Shown here piece by piece: positions 32,687 through 42,644 of a stretch of DNA of 64,000 nt. Source of the DNA: Sphingomonas sp. IC-11. Its GTDB lineage: Bacteria; Pseudomonadota; Alphaproteobacteria; Sphingomonadales; Sphingomonadaceae. Position numbers and translations under genes: made by a program. Under the pieces are notes generated by a model, which was given only the letters and a program-made list of their open reading frames with translations, had not been told where the DNA came from and made no database searches. Each line of letters opens with the position of its first letter. The stretch's first letter is position 1. The stretch is taken from positions 62,001-126,000 of the forward strand of contig NZ_JAJNDU010000002.1 in NCBI RefSeq assembly GCF_021043365.1, given 5' to 3'.

Positions 32687-33907
32687 TCAGCCCATGCGCG
32701 CGCGAAAGAGCTGGCCGCCTTCCACCACCCAGATGATGCCCAGCACGGCAAAGCCGATCGCGAGGTATCCAATCGCCAGCGGCGTCGTCGTGCCGGCATA
32801 GGATTGCCCGATCGCAGAGCCCACGATCACTGCCCCGATGCTGGTGATGAAGCCCTGCAGCGACGAAGCGGTGCCGGCGATATGGCCTACCGGCTCCATC
32901 GCCATCGCGCCGAAATTCGCCCCGCACAGGCCGATGCACGTCATGCTCAGGGCCTGGAAGAAAATATAGCTCCAGAGCGTCTCCACGCCGGTCACGATCA
33001 CCGCGACATGCACGATCGACAGGGTGATGAGGCCCAGCACCGCGCTTTGCGAGATCAGCCGCGTGCCCAGCCGTTCAACCAGCCGGCTGTTGAGGAACGA
33101 AGCCGCCCCCATCGCGCAGGCGCATATCGCGAAGAACAGGGTGAAGCGGTCGCCGGCGCCGAATTCATCGACGAAGATCTGCTGTGACAGCGACACAAAG
33201 GCGATGATCCCGCCAAACGTCAGCGACGCGGCAATGGCATAGCCCACCGAATAGCGGTTGGTGAGCGTCAGCCGATAATTGGCGCGCAACGTCGTTATCG
33301 AGATCGGCACGCGCCGCGCGACCGGCAGTGTCTCGGGCAGGCGCACCAGCGTCCAGGCGAGAACCAGGGCGGCGAAGGCGCCAAGCGCATAGAAAATGAA
33401 CCGCCACGGCCCAAAGGCAAGCAGCAACTGGCCCAAGGACGGGGCGAGGATCGGCACCAGGAAGAAGATCATTTGCGCCACGGACATGGTGCGCGCCATC
33501 TGCCGCCCCGATGATCCGTCACGGACGATGGCGACGGCCAGCACCCGAGTCGATGCGGACATCAGCCCTTGCAGCAGCCGCGCGCCGAGCAGCGCGGCGA
33601 AGCTGGCCGAGCCAGCGGCGAAGATGCTCGCGCCTACGAATCCGGCAAGCGTCAGGGCAAGCACCGGTCGGCGGCCGTAGCGGTCGGCCAGCGGGCCATA
33701 CACAAGCTGCCCTGCGCCGAATCCGACCATGTAGACAGTGATGATCCACTGGCGGTGGTTGGCCTCGATCACCCCCAAGTCGCGACCGATGTCGGCCAAT
33801 GACGGGAGCATCAGGTCCACGCCGAACGCATTCACCGCCATCACCGCGGCGACAAAAGCAACAAATTCACGCGGATGCATGCCGGCGGGTGCGGGATGGG
33901 ACGTCAT
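32687..33907 (-). CDS. MFS exporter, Bcr/CflA-type multidrug resistance family
   Basis: A 406-residue membrane protein with the twelve-helix MFS layout and the Bcr/CflA opening: FVAFVAAVMAVNAFGVDLMLPSLADIGRDLGV, then VYMVGFGAGQLVYGPLADRYGRRPVL (motif A), then GARLLQGLMSASTRVLAVAIVRD. It probably pumps drugs or metabolites out of the cell using the proton gradient. Further ATGs lie upstream (33946) and downstream (33880); 33907 fits the family. It is convergent with the small gene at 32403. Confidence 0.88.
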   Translation of the reverse strand: MTSHPAPAGMHPREFVAFVAAVMAVNAFGVDLMLPSLADIGRDLGVIEANHRQWIITVYMVGFGAGQLVYGPLADRYGRRPVLALTLAGFVGASIFAAGSASFAALLGARLLQGLMSASTRVLAVAIVRDGSSGRQMARTMSVAQMIFFLVPILAPSLGQLLLAFGPWRFIFYALGAFAALVLAWTLVRLPETLPVARRVPISITTLRANYRLTLTNRYSVGYAIAASLTFGGIIAFVSLSQQIFVDEFGAGDRFTLFFAICACAMGAASFLNSRLVERLGTRLISQSAVLGLITLSIVHVAVIVTGVETLWSYIFFQALSMTCIGLCGANFGAMAMEPVGHIAGTASSLQGFITSIGAVIVGSAIGQSYAGTTTPLAIGYLAIGFAVLGIIWVVEGGQLFRARMG

Positions 33908-33960
33908 GGGGTGCCTATCGGGAAGCGCGCCGCTCGGCACAAGCACAGCTTTGCTATCGG

Positions 33961-34845
33961 TCAGCCTTCCTCGACGGGCGCGACATCCACGGACACCTGC
34001 ATTTCCTGCGCACCGGAGCCCAGCACCACGCCGTCGACCGGCGCGATCTCCGCATAATCACGGCCGACCGCCACCACGATATGGTCGCTGGCCATCCAGA
34101 TCCCGTTGGTGGGATCCAGCCCCACCCAGCCGCGCTCCGGGCCGCACCACAGCAGCACCCAGGCATGGGTTGCGTCCGCTCCCACCAGCCGCTCATGGCC
34201 GGGCGGCGGAATGGTGCGGATATAGCCGGAGGCATAAGCCGCCGGCAGGCCAGCGGCGCGCAGGCCGGTGATCATGATCTGCGCGAAATCCTGGCAAACG
34301 CCCCGGCGCTTGGCGAAGGCTTCGTGCGGCGGCGTATCGACCAGGGTGGCGGCGGTGTCGAACTCGAACTCGCGCTGGATCCGACGGGCAAGGGCGATGC
34401 CGGCTTCCAGCGCATTCCGGCCGGGGTCGAGATCGGGCGCGCAATACGCGGCGATCTCGCGGTCCAGCGGGATAAGGGGGGAGGGGAACAGATAGGCGGA
34501 GGGCCCGGCAGCCGAGATGTCGCGGCTGTTGCGGGCCATGGCTGCCACTTCGCCCAACGTCGGATCACCGGCCTCCGGCGCCGGCACCAGGCGATCCACG
34601 ATGACTCGCGCAATGCTTTCGATGGTCAGCCTGCGGACTGGTTCGTCCACCGTCAGTCGCGTGACATTGGCAAGTCCCGCCTCTGCCCGCGCCGGCGTGG
34701 TCCGGCCGGCGGGGGACACGCGCAGCATATAGGATTCCAGCCGCTGCCCGGCCCAGTCGATCGGCTCAAGCCGCAAGTTGCAGCGCGCGAACTTGACCTG
34801 TGCGCCATAATCAAAGCGCGTGATGTGGGCGATGTCGTAAATCAT
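33961..34845 (-). CDS. Transglutaminase-like cysteine peptidase family protein
   Basis: A 294-residue protein with the bacterial transglutaminase-like triad: Cys in RRGVCQDFAQIM, His in GADATHAWVLLW and Asp in GLDPTNGIW. The N-terminal part MIYDIAHITRFDYGAQVKFARCNLRLEP is the usual beta domain. A GTG at 34872 overlaps the preceding stop codon (GTGA) and could be the start. It is the second gene after the ATP-grasp/alpha-E gene; such pairs recur in many bacteria and are predicted to make or cleave a peptide-like product, which is unproven. Confidence 0.85.
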   Translation of the reverse strand: MIYDIAHITRFDYGAQVKFARCNLRLEPIDWAGQRLESYMLRVSPAGRTTPARAEAGLANVTRLTVDEPVRRLTIESIARVIVDRLVPAPEAGDPTLGEVAAMARNSRDISAAGPSAYLFPSPLIPLDREIAAYCAPDLDPGRNALEAGIALARRIQREFEFDTAATLVDTPPHEAFAKRRGVCQDFAQIMITGLRAAGLPAAYASGYIRTIPPPGHERLVGADATHAWVLLWCGPERGWVGLDPTNGIWMASDHIVVAVGRDYAEIAPVDGVVLGSGAQEMQVSVDVAPVEEG

Positions 34846-34868
34846 GCTGCTCGGGAAATCGGCTTCGC

Positions 34869-37349
34869 TCACGCCAGCGTCAGCCCGCCCGCACGAAGCG
34901 GTTCTGCGCCTTGCAGGAAATAGCGGCGGGCAATGGCGTCCGAAAGGCTGGCGAGGCGGCGCTCGGTCGTGTCCAGCAGGTCGGCATTGATGGTCGCAGC
35001 GCGGGCGACGGAGACCATCGCCTTGAGCTCGGTGGCCTCTGCCTGCTGTTCTTCCGCCATACCATCATCGTGCAACACGGGCAGGGCGCACAGATGTTCC
35101 CAGATCCTTTCGACCTGAAAGGCGAGGGCGCGGGGATTGCCGGGGTCAAGCGCCACTAGGTCGAGCACCGGAACGCGGGCAAGGCCGGTCAGATAGCGCT
35201 GGCGGTAGCTGATCTGGCTGTTCGCCAGATCCAGAAGCGTGGACAGATCATCGAGCGAGGCGCCCGGCAGGCCGAACGTGCGGGCCGCGCGCACGGTCGC
35301 GAGCGCGCGTTCGATGCGGCGTCCCAGATCGTGGAAGCGCCAGGCAGCGGTTCGACTCATATGTTCGGCGGAAAGGCCCGCAATAGCGGCATAGCGGCGC
35401 TGAAGCGATCCGGTTCGATCCAGCATTCCGCGATGCGTCGGAAACGGCGCGTCGAGCAGCCGCACCATGTCGGCGGACAGTCGATCGCGCGACACATTGC
35501 CGATCCGCCGCGCCTGCAAGTTCATCTCGGCCACGGATTGCCAGCCGGAATCAACCGACTCCATCGCCGTACGCGCCATCTGCGTCAGGTCGGCCCGCTT
35601 CAGCGCCGACGGCAGCGGAGCCGCGCCGGCCGCCGCGAGCATGCCGACCAGCCGACTGACCGTGTCCGGCCCCAGCGCTGCGCCGCCGTCCGCATCGATG
35701 GAATTGCCCAGCATCACCCGGATGATCGCCAGCAGCGCCTCGCCGCGCTCCAGATAGCGGCCCAGCCAGTAGAAATTATCGGCGACCCGGCTCGGCAGCG
35801 TGCCGGGATTGCGCCGGACGTGATGCGAATCCGGTGCCGGTAGCAGCGACACCGGATCCACCGGCGCGCGGCCATGGATCACGACATCGGCGGACCAATT
35901 GCCTTCGCCCATCACGGCGGCGCGTGGATCGGGATGCTCGCCGATCCGACAAAAGCCACCGGGCAGCACCGTCCATCGCCCGTCCGGGCCGCGCGCCGCG
36001 AACACTCGCAAGGTGAAGGGGCGGGCGACCAGCGCCTCGTCGCCTACTACCGGCATGGTCGACAGCCGCACGATCTCCTGGCCGACATAATCCTGCGGTC
36101 GGCGACCTAGATCGGCCCGCAGCGTGGCCCGCTGCGCATCGGTCAGGTCGCTCCCCGCGATCGCGGCATCACGGGGCAGGCCCAATGTGCCGCTGCCGAA
36201 CGCCGGACCGATCAGCAGGTTGGCGAGATCCTCCTCCACCCGCGCGCGCTCGGCCGCCTGGCCGCACCACCACGTGGCGATGTTTGGCAGGCTCAGGTCC
36301 GCGCCGGTCAGACGGGTAGACAATTGCGGCAAGAACGCATTCCAGGCCGGTGCTTCCAGCACGCCCGCTCCCGGCGCATTCGCAAGCAGCACGTTGCCCG
36401 CAGCATAGGCATCGATCAGGCCGGGAACTCCGATCTTGGAATGGGTGTCGAATGCCAGCGGATCCAGGAAGCGTGGATCAAGCCGGCGCCACAGCGCATC
36501 GATCCGCTTCAGCCCGCCGATGGTGCGGACATAAACCTTGTCTTCCAGCGCCGCGAGATCGGCGCCCTCGACCAACAATAGACCAAGGTAGCGCGCGAGA
36601 TGTGCTTGCTCGGGATAGCTGGGATTATAGCGGCCCGGCGTCAGTAGGCCGATACGCGGGTCGCTTCGTGGGCAGGCGGCGGCCAGCCCGTCTCGGAATG
36701 CCGCGAAAAAGGGTGCGTGCCGCGCGACGTTGAGCCGCGCCTGCAGCCCGCCCAGCGTGCGGCTGACCGCCAGCCGGTTTTCGAGGGCATAGCCCGCGCC
36801 CGTCGGCGACCGCAGGTGATCGGCGAGCACCCGCCACTCGCCCGTCGGGCCCCGGCCGAGGTCCACCGCCACAAAATGCAGATGGTGTCCACCCGGCGGC
36901 TTCAGGCCGACCAATTGGCGAAGAAAGAACGGGCTTCCCGCGACCAGCCCTGCCGGAACGAGCCCGCGGGCGACCAGCTTCGCTTCGCCGTAAAGATCCG
37001 CCAGGATGGTCTCGAACAGGTCGGCGCGCTGCACGATCCCGCGTTCGATGTGGCGCCACTCATCACCGTCGATCAGCAGCGGCACGGGGGACAGTGGCCA
37101 GGACCGCTCCTCGGATTCGCCGATGATTCGAAAGCCCGTGCCGATGTCGGCGGCATGGCGCTGCACCCGTTCGCGCGCATGGCCAAGATCGTCGCCGACC
37201 AGCGCGGCCAACTCTTCGAACATCGCCAGCCACGGCGCGTCCTCGGCGGCACACAGCACGTCGCCGCCCGCGCCGGCATGGGCCCGGTAGTCGTCTACCC
37301 AGCGACGGGCATGCGTCGCGGCACCGAAAAGGGCTGGTTGTGTTGCCAA
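34869..37349 (-). CDS. Circularly permuted ATP-grasp type 2 protein fused to alpha-E domain
   Basis: An 826-residue protein. The first 500 or so residues are a circularly permuted ATP-grasp domain (ERSWPLSPVPLLIDGDEW, GLLTPGRYNPSYPEQAHLARYLG, ENRLAVSR, RDPGTLP-like RRNPGTLPSRVADNFYWLGRYLER at the junction). The C-terminal 300 residues, starting at VADNFYWLGRYLERGEALL, are the helical alpha-E domain. Often these are separate genes; here they are one chain. With the transglutaminase gene downstream it forms a conserved module of unknown product. Confidence 0.87.
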   Translation of the reverse strand: MATQPALFGAATHARRWVDDYRAHAGAGGDVLCAAEDAPWLAMFEELAALVGDDLGHARERVQRHAADIGTGFRIIGESEERSWPLSPVPLLIDGDEWRHIERGIVQRADLFETILADLYGEAKLVARGLVPAGLVAGSPFFLRQLVGLKPPGGHHLHFVAVDLGRGPTGEWRVLADHLRSPTGAGYALENRLAVSRTLGGLQARLNVARHAPFFAAFRDGLAAACPRSDPRIGLLTPGRYNPSYPEQAHLARYLGLLLVEGADLAALEDKVYVRTIGGLKRIDALWRRLDPRFLDPLAFDTHSKIGVPGLIDAYAAGNVLLANAPGAGVLEAPAWNAFLPQLSTRLTGADLSLPNIATWWCGQAAERARVEEDLANLLIGPAFGSGTLGLPRDAAIAGSDLTDAQRATLRADLGRRPQDYVGQEIVRLSTMPVVGDEALVARPFTLRVFAARGPDGRWTVLPGGFCRIGEHPDPRAAVMGEGNWSADVVIHGRAPVDPVSLLPAPDSHHVRRNPGTLPSRVADNFYWLGRYLERGEALLAIIRVMLGNSIDADGGAALGPDTVSRLVGMLAAAGAAPLPSALKRADLTQMARTAMESVDSGWQSVAEMNLQARRIGNVSRDRLSADMVRLLDAPFPTHRGMLDRTGSLQRRYAAIAGLSAEHMSRTAAWRFHDLGRRIERALATVRAARTFGLPGASLDDLSTLLDLANSQISYRQRYLTGLARVPVLDLVALDPGNPRALAFQVERIWEHLCALPVLHDDGMAEEQQAEATELKAMVSVARAATINADLLDTTERRLASLSDAIARRYFLQGAEPLRAGGLTLA

Positions 37350-37570
37350 GCCGGGCTCCTAAGCGGCGCGGACCGTAGCGACGCCCGACGTCTGCGCAAC
37401 ACGAAAGTACCACCCGGCTCGCGGATCCAGGAGTTGATCGTTCGTCGCCAGCTTGAGGCGGAACAACATAGCCGAAAGGCGTCGGCGCTCGTGCCCGCCC
37501 TTCCGGTTCACCACCGGATCGCCGAAACAGGATCGGTTTGGCCGACGAGCGGGATGATTAATGCTGACGG

Positions 37571-40072
37571 TCAAAGATCCGGCAAAACCTGATCCGCGAC
37601 ACCCCAGCCGGCGAGCGCGCGACTGGCGGCGCGCTCGATCAGTTCCTGTGAGGCCAACACGCTCCAGTTCGCGGCCGTTTTGATCTCGCGCAGTTCCGTC
37701 CATGATACCGGCGCGGCCACCGGCGCACCTGGGCGGGCTCTAGCTGCATAGGGCATGATTGCGGTGGCTCCCCGCTGGTTCCGCAACCAGTCGATGAAGA
37801 TACGGCCCTTGCGCTTGGCCTTGCTCATCGTCGCAACGAAGCGGTCCGGCTCTGCCTGGGCCAGTGCTCGTGCGAACCGGTCGGCAAAGCTCTTCACGGC
37901 CGGCCACTCCGCTTTGGGCGTTAGCGGCACCACCACATGGATGCCCTTGCCGCCTGACAGCATCGGAAAACTTGTAAGTCCAAGCTCCGCCAGCTGATTT
38001 TTTAGATGCTCGGCGGCCTTCTTGGTGTCCTCGAAGTCGAGCCCCTCATCAGGATCCAGGTCGAAAACCAGCCGGTCGGGCTTCTCCAGATGGTCCACCG
38101 TGGAGCCCCAGCCATGGAACTCGATGGTGCCCATCTGCACACAGGCAACAAGCCCGTCAGTATCGTCGACCCACAGGTAATTCTCTGTACTTCCGTCCTT
38201 TTCCGTAATCGGCACTTGATGGACATGGTCGCCAAACGATCCGGCATCATGCTTCTGGAAGAAGCATTTGCGTGCCCGCCCTTGTGGGCAGCGGACCAGG
38301 CTTACCGGACGCCGCGCAACCCAGGGGAGCATGATGCCGGAAACGGCGGCATAATAATCCGCCAGATCCCCTTTGGTGACGCTCGATTCCGGAAAGATCA
38401 GGCGATCACGACTGCTAACCTTGATGCTGCTGGCGGGCGCCGCGGGCGCCGGTTGCGGGGTTTCGATGACCACATCTCTTGCATCCTTGTCCCCACGCAG
38501 GCCAAGAAAACTGGGATGTCTCAGCAGGTTGTCAGGCGTCGTTTCCGTAAAGGCGATTTCCGCGACCAGCTTCGGGGCGACCCAACGGGCGCCGCGAACG
38601 GCCGCACGCCCGATGTTCTTGGGAATTTCGACAGTCGGTGTCTTGCGCTCCAGCTTGGCCAGCTTTGCGCTCAACTCCATCATGAGCTGGTTGGAGAAGC
38701 CAGTGCCGACCTTGCCGGCGTAGCGCAGTTTTCCGTTCTCATACACGCCCAGGAGCAGCGAGCGAAATCCCCGCGACTTGTCCGATCGGGTCCAGCCGAC
38801 GATGATGAATTCCTGCCGCCGCGTGCATTTGATCTTGAGCCAGGCTTTCGTGCGAGACCCGCGGTAGGGTGCGTCGGCTTGTTTCGAAACGATCCCTTCC
38901 ATGCCCTCCTGACACATGCGCTCGAACAACTGCTCGCCAGAGCCAATCACATGCTCGCTGAATTGCAGGCGTTCGGATCCCGGGAGGAGAGGGCGCAGCC
39001 GCTCCTTGCGCTGCACATTGGGCAACGGCCGAAGATCCTCGCCATTCATTTCGAGCAGGTCGAATGCGAAGAAGGTCATCTCCCCGCCTGACGAGATCGC
39101 GTTCTTCAACGTCGAGAAATCCGGGCGACCATCCTTGAAGGCAACAATTTCGCCATCAATCAGTGCGTTGTCGACGTTGAGCTGTGCAGCGGCCGCCGCG
39201 ATCGCCGAAAACTTGTCAGTCCAGTCAAGCCCGTTACGGGTGTAAACCTTGGCTGTCCCGCTGCCTACGGCGATGAGGGCGCGATAGCCATCATATTTCA
39301 TCTCGTGCAGCCATGCGGAACCAGAGGGCACGGTATCCACGAGCGTGCACAGTTGGGGTTCTGAAAAGGCCGGCGGTTTCGTGCCTGATCCCGCGCGTGC
39401 CTTACGCTGTCGCGGTTTCCCGGAACCTGCCTTTGCAGCGCCTTTCGCTGCTTTGGGCGCTCCCGTCTCACTTCGTTTCGACTGTTTCAGACGGGCCGGT
39501 TTGTCGTCGGCGATTTCCTGCATGGTTCGGCCGGTGGCGACGCTTGTCAGGCCGGTCTCCACCAGCATGTCTGTCCCGCCTGCATAGGCATCGTCGATCT
39601 TGCGAAGCAGCCAGTTTTCACGCTTCTCCCTGCCGCGTGGCTTCAGTCGGATCAGCAGCCATTCGCCCTTCATTCGCTCGCCATCGAGGACGAAGTGGAG
39701 GTGCCCTTTTTCCAGATCCTTGGCCGATTTTCCCTTGATGACGGACCAGGTGCCGCGATCCCACAACATGACGGTGCCGCCGCCATATTCCCCCTTCGGG
39801 ATCGTGCCCTCGAAAGTGGCATAGCCAAGCGGGTGATCCTCGGTCCGTACGGCGAGACGTTTTTCGTTGGGATCGAGGCTGGGCCCGCGGGTGACGGCCC
39901 AGCTTTTCAGCACGCCGTCCAGCTCCAGGCGAAAGTCCCAGTGCAACCGCGTCGCGTCATGCTTCTGAACGATGAAGCTGTTGCCATTGCCCGGCGCCAA
40001 TGTGCCCGCCGGCTCTGCGGTCTTCGCGAAATCGCGCTTGGCGTTGTATAGCGCGAGAGGATCGGTGCTCAT
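37571..40072 (-). CDS. ligD: DNA ligase D (NHEJ multifunctional ligase)
   Basis: An 833-residue protein with the order phosphoesterase - ligase - polymerase. The phosphoesterase segment is about residues 30-180 (FIVQKHDATRLHWDFRLELDG), followed by a Lys/Ala-rich linker (about 190-235). The ligase adenylation site is K259-Y-D-G with EGIVSKQADAPYRGSRTKAWLKIKC further on. The polymerase domain begins near residue 560 (YYAAVSGIMLPWVARRPVSLVRCPQG, FDLDPDEG) and reaches the end. It rejoins double-strand breaks together with Ku, encoded 41 bases upstream. Confidence 0.96.
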   Translation of the reverse strand: MSTDPLALYNAKRDFAKTAEPAGTLAPGNGNSFIVQKHDATRLHWDFRLELDGVLKSWAVTRGPSLDPNEKRLAVRTEDHPLGYATFEGTIPKGEYGGGTVMLWDRGTWSVIKGKSAKDLEKGHLHFVLDGERMKGEWLLIRLKPRGREKRENWLLRKIDDAYAGGTDMLVETGLTSVATGRTMQEIADDKPARLKQSKRSETGAPKAAKGAAKAGSGKPRQRKARAGSGTKPPAFSEPQLCTLVDTVPSGSAWLHEMKYDGYRALIAVGSGTAKVYTRNGLDWTDKFSAIAAAAAQLNVDNALIDGEIVAFKDGRPDFSTLKNAISSGGEMTFFAFDLLEMNGEDLRPLPNVQRKERLRPLLPGSERLQFSEHVIGSGEQLFERMCQEGMEGIVSKQADAPYRGSRTKAWLKIKCTRRQEFIIVGWTRSDKSRGFRSLLLGVYENGKLRYAGKVGTGFSNQLMMELSAKLAKLERKTPTVEIPKNIGRAAVRGARWVAPKLVAEIAFTETTPDNLLRHPSFLGLRGDKDARDVVIETPQPAPAAPASSIKVSSRDRLIFPESSVTKGDLADYYAAVSGIMLPWVARRPVSLVRCPQGRARKCFFQKHDAGSFGDHVHQVPITEKDGSTENYLWVDDTDGLVACVQMGTIEFHGWGSTVDHLEKPDRLVFDLDPDEGLDFEDTKKAAEHLKNQLAELGLTSFPMLSGGKGIHVVVPLTPKAEWPAVKSFADRFARALAQAEPDRFVATMSKAKRKGRIFIDWLRNQRGATAIMPYAARARPGAPVAAPVSWTELREIKTAANWSVLASQELIERAASRALAGWGVADQVLPDL

Positions 40073-40113
40073 GTTTCAGCCTCGATGCAGGCAGGGGGGC
40101 GCCGGAAAGCGGC

Positions 40114-41025
40114 TCAGGCGCGCTTCCTTGCGGCCGGTTTCCTTGTGGAAGCGGCCTTGTCGGGCGCATCTTTGGCCAGCGCTTTCTTCGCGGGCGCCTT
40201 CTTCGCCGCCGGTTTTGTCGATGACGACGCGCCGCCTGATTTCTCCATCGACTTCTTCAAGGCTGCCATCAGATCGACGACGTTGGACGCCGATCGGCCA
40301 CCGCCTTCATCCTCGTCGATGATCTTGCGGTTCGACTTCTGCTTGCGCTTGCGTTCGATCAGGTCCTTCAGCGCGTCCACGTACCGATCGTGGAACTCCT
40401 GCGGATCGAAGGCGGCGCTCTTCTTTTCGATCAGCGCTTCGGCGAGTTCCAGAAGCTCATTATCGGGCTTCTCATCTGGGATCTCACGAAAATAGCTCTG
40501 GGCTCGATTGACTTCGTCGGCGTAGCGGAGCGTTTCGAGGATCATGCCACGGCCGCAGGGCTTCAGGCTGACGACATATTCCCGCCCGCGCATGGCGAGT
40601 TGGCCGAGCCCGACTTTCTTGGTGCGCTTGAGCGCCTCTCGCAGGACGATGAATGCCTCTTCCGCAAGGTCATCAGCCGGCACGACGAAATACGGCTTCT
40701 CGTAATAGAGAACGTCGATGTCGCTCGCATCGACGAACTGGGTGAGTTCAAGGGTTTTCTTGGACTCCAGCTTCACCGAGTCGATCTCATCCTGGTCGAG
40801 CAGGACATATTCGTTCTTCTCAATCTCGAAGCCCTTCATGATGTCGTCGGGATCGACTGGCCCCACGCCCTCGGCCACTTTCTCGTAGTGGATCGGTTTG
40901 CCGGTCGGCTCGTGGATCTGGCGAAACTTGACGGCGGCACCGGATTTGGTCGCCGAGTAGATCTCGACCGGGATCGAGACTAGCGCGAGGCGGATCTGTC
41001 CCTGCCAATATGCGCGAGCGGGCAT
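40114..41025 (-). CDS. ku: Ku protein (NHEJ DNA end binding)
   Basis: The 303-residue bacterial Ku core starts MPARAYWQGQIRLALVSIPVEIYSA and contains ALKRTKKVGLGQLAMRGREYVVSLKP. The C-terminus is a lysine/alanine-rich tail of about 40 residues (STKPAAKKAPAKKALAK...), typical of proteobacterial Ku. The open frame runs much further upstream to 41619, but the Ku start has AAAGG at the right distance. It encircles DNA ends and recruits LigD. The gene is divergent from pdxH. Confidence 0.95.
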   Translation of the reverse strand: MPARAYWQGQIRLALVSIPVEIYSATKSGAAVKFRQIHEPTGKPIHYEKVAEGVGPVDPDDIMKGFEIEKNEYVLLDQDEIDSVKLESKKTLELTQFVDASDIDVLYYEKPYFVVPADDLAEEAFIVLREALKRTKKVGLGQLAMRGREYVVSLKPCGRGMILETLRYADEVNRAQSYFREIPDEKPDNELLELAEALIEKKSAAFDPQEFHDRYVDALKDLIERKRKQKSNRKIIDEDEGGGRSASNVVDLMAALKKSMEKSGGASSSTKPAAKKAPAKKALAKDAPDKAASTRKPAARKRA

Positions 41026-41109
41026 GATGGAGCCTTTGTCGTTGCGAGGCCGATTCAAATCCCGGCGCGGGGAGTCGTTCCGCAATATGTACGGTGCTAA
41101 GGCGTGGGC

Positions 41110-41700
41110 ATGACCACCGATCCCTTCACCCTGTTCGACACCTGGTTCACCGAGGCACGCGGCAGTGAGCCCAATGATCCCAATGCCATGGCGCTGGCTA
41201 CCGCGGACGCAAGCGGTCGCCCGGCGGTGCGGATGGTGCTGCTGAAGGGACACGGGCCCGACGGGTTCGTTTTCTACACCAATCGCGGGAGCCGGAAGGC
41301 AGAGGATCTTGCGGCCAATGCGCAGGCGGCACTCCTTTTTCATTGGAAGTCGTTGCGACGCCAGATCCGGATCGAAGGTGCGGTAAGCCTGGTCACGGAG
41401 GCGGAAAGCGATGCTTACTTCGCATCGCGCGGCCGCGATTCGCAGCTGGGTGCATGGGCATCCGAACAGTCCCGACCGCTGGCCGCGCGCTCGATCTTCG
41501 AGGCACGCTTTGATGCGATGCAGTTCCGGTTTGAGGGAGGGGAGGTGCCGCGGCCGCCGCATTGGGGCGGATACCGGGTGGTGCCCGACCGCATTGAGTT
41601 TTGGCAGGACCGCGCACATCGACTACATGAGCGTCGATTGTTCACGCGCACCGATACGGATGGTGGCGCAAGCTGGATCGAAGGCCTCCTATACCCATGA
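41110..41700 (+). CDS. pdxH: Pyridoxamine 5'-phosphate oxidase
   Basis: A 196-residue FMN enzyme with the complete PdxH pattern: NAMALATADASGRPAVRMVLLKGHGPDGFVFYTNRGSRKAEDLAANAQAAL, then the dimer contact FHWKSLRRQIRIEG, then SRPLAARS, then PRPPHWGGYRVVPDRIEFWQDRAHRLHERR. It makes pyridoxal 5'-phosphate from the pyridoxamine and pyridoxine phosphates. GTG 41104 is an alternative start; ATG 41110 has AAGGCG upstream. The stop overlaps the next gene's start by four bases. Confidence 0.95.
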   Translation: MTTDPFTLFDTWFTEARGSEPNDPNAMALATADASGRPAVRMVLLKGHGPDGFVFYTNRGSRKAEDLAANAQAALLFHWKSLRRQIRIEGAVSLVTEAESDAYFASRGRDSQLGAWASEQSRPLAARSIFEARFDAMQFRFEGGEVPRPPHWGGYRVVPDRIEFWQDRAHRLHERRLFTRTDTDGGASWIEGLLYP

Positions 41701-42644
41701 CGCGCGAAGAACGCCGCCGTATCATTCCGTTCGCGATGCGTGCGGCGCTGGCGAGCGTCGCGACCGCGACGTTCCTGCTCGCGTTGAAAAGCTATGCCGC
41801 ATGGCATACCGGTTCGGTGGCGATGCTGGGCAGTCTCGCCGATACTGGTCTCGACCTGCTCGCCAGCCTGGTGACGCTATATGGCGTCAAGGTCGCCGCG
41901 GAGCCGGCCGATCATGATCATCGGTTCGGCCACGGCAAGGCCGAGGCGCTTGCCGCGCTGTTCCAGGTCGTGCTGATTACCGCTTCGGCAATCGGGATCG
42001 CGGCACGCGCGATTGAGCGCCTTTCCAATCCGCAGGTGAACGAGGATGCGTCGCTTGGCATCGGCGTGTCACTTGTTGCGATCGCGGCAACCTTCGCGCT
42101 GCTCGCTTACCAGCGCAGCGTTATCCGTCGTACCGGATCGGTCGCGATCCTGGCCGACAATGTCCACTATCAATCCGACGTGCTGCTGAACGTGGCCGTT
42201 ATCGCCGCACTCGTGCTCGACCAGTTCATGGGAGTGGCTGGCGCAGACCCGGTGTTCGGCATCGCGATCGCCTTGTGGCTTGTGTGGGGCGCCTTCAAGG
42301 CGTCCAGCCAGGCGATCGACATGCTGATGGACAAGGAATGGCCTGACGACCAACGTGCGGCGTTCATCGAGATCGCGGCTCGGCAGCCAGGTATCCGGGG
42401 CATCCACGACTTCCGGACGCGGCGAGCGGGAACCCACGATTTCGCGCAATTCCACATGGAGGTCGACCGCAACCTTACGGTCGCGGCGGCTCATGATATC
42501 GTTGAAAGTGTCGAACGGCGCCTGCGGGATGTCTTCCCTCGCGTTGAAGTTCTGATCCACCTCGATCCTGAAGGGCATGTGGATACAGACAATCCGCTCG
42601 TCGAAGCTGACGTCACCCCCCACTGGTTCGGAAAGCGCATATGA
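41697..42644 (+). CDS. Cation diffusion facilitator, FieF-like divalent metal exporter
   Basis: A 315-residue CDF protein: early helix LADTGLDLLASLVTLYGV, the DHDHRFGHGKAEALAALFQ segment with metal-site residues, a second HxxxD site (DNVHYQSDVLLN), and the cytoplasmic domain with VEVDRNLTVAAAHDIVESVERRLRDVF. It exports Zn, Fe or Mn in exchange for protons. It is coupled to pdxH and to the PhzF gene by ATGA overlaps on both sides. Confidence 0.9.
   Translation: MTREERRRIIPFAMRAALASVATATFLLALKSYAAWHTGSVAMLGSLADTGLDLLASLVTLYGVKVAAEPADHDHRFGHGKAEALAALFQVVLITASAIGIAARAIERLSNPQVNEDASLGIGVSLVAIAATFALLAYQRSVIRRTGSVAILADNVHYQSDVLLNVAVIAALVLDQFMGVAGADPVFGIAIALWLVWGAFKASSQAIDMLMDKEWPDDQRAAFIEIAARQPGIRGIHDFRTRRAGTHDFAQFHMEVDRNLTVAAAHDIVESVERRLRDVFPRVEVLIHLDPEGHVDTDNPLVEADVTPHWFGKRI

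Noticed and set aside
41026..41109. General-stress (EcfG) promoter for ku-ligD
   Set aside because: A GGAAC is present on the minus strand at a plausible place, but no CGTT follows at 16-17 bases.
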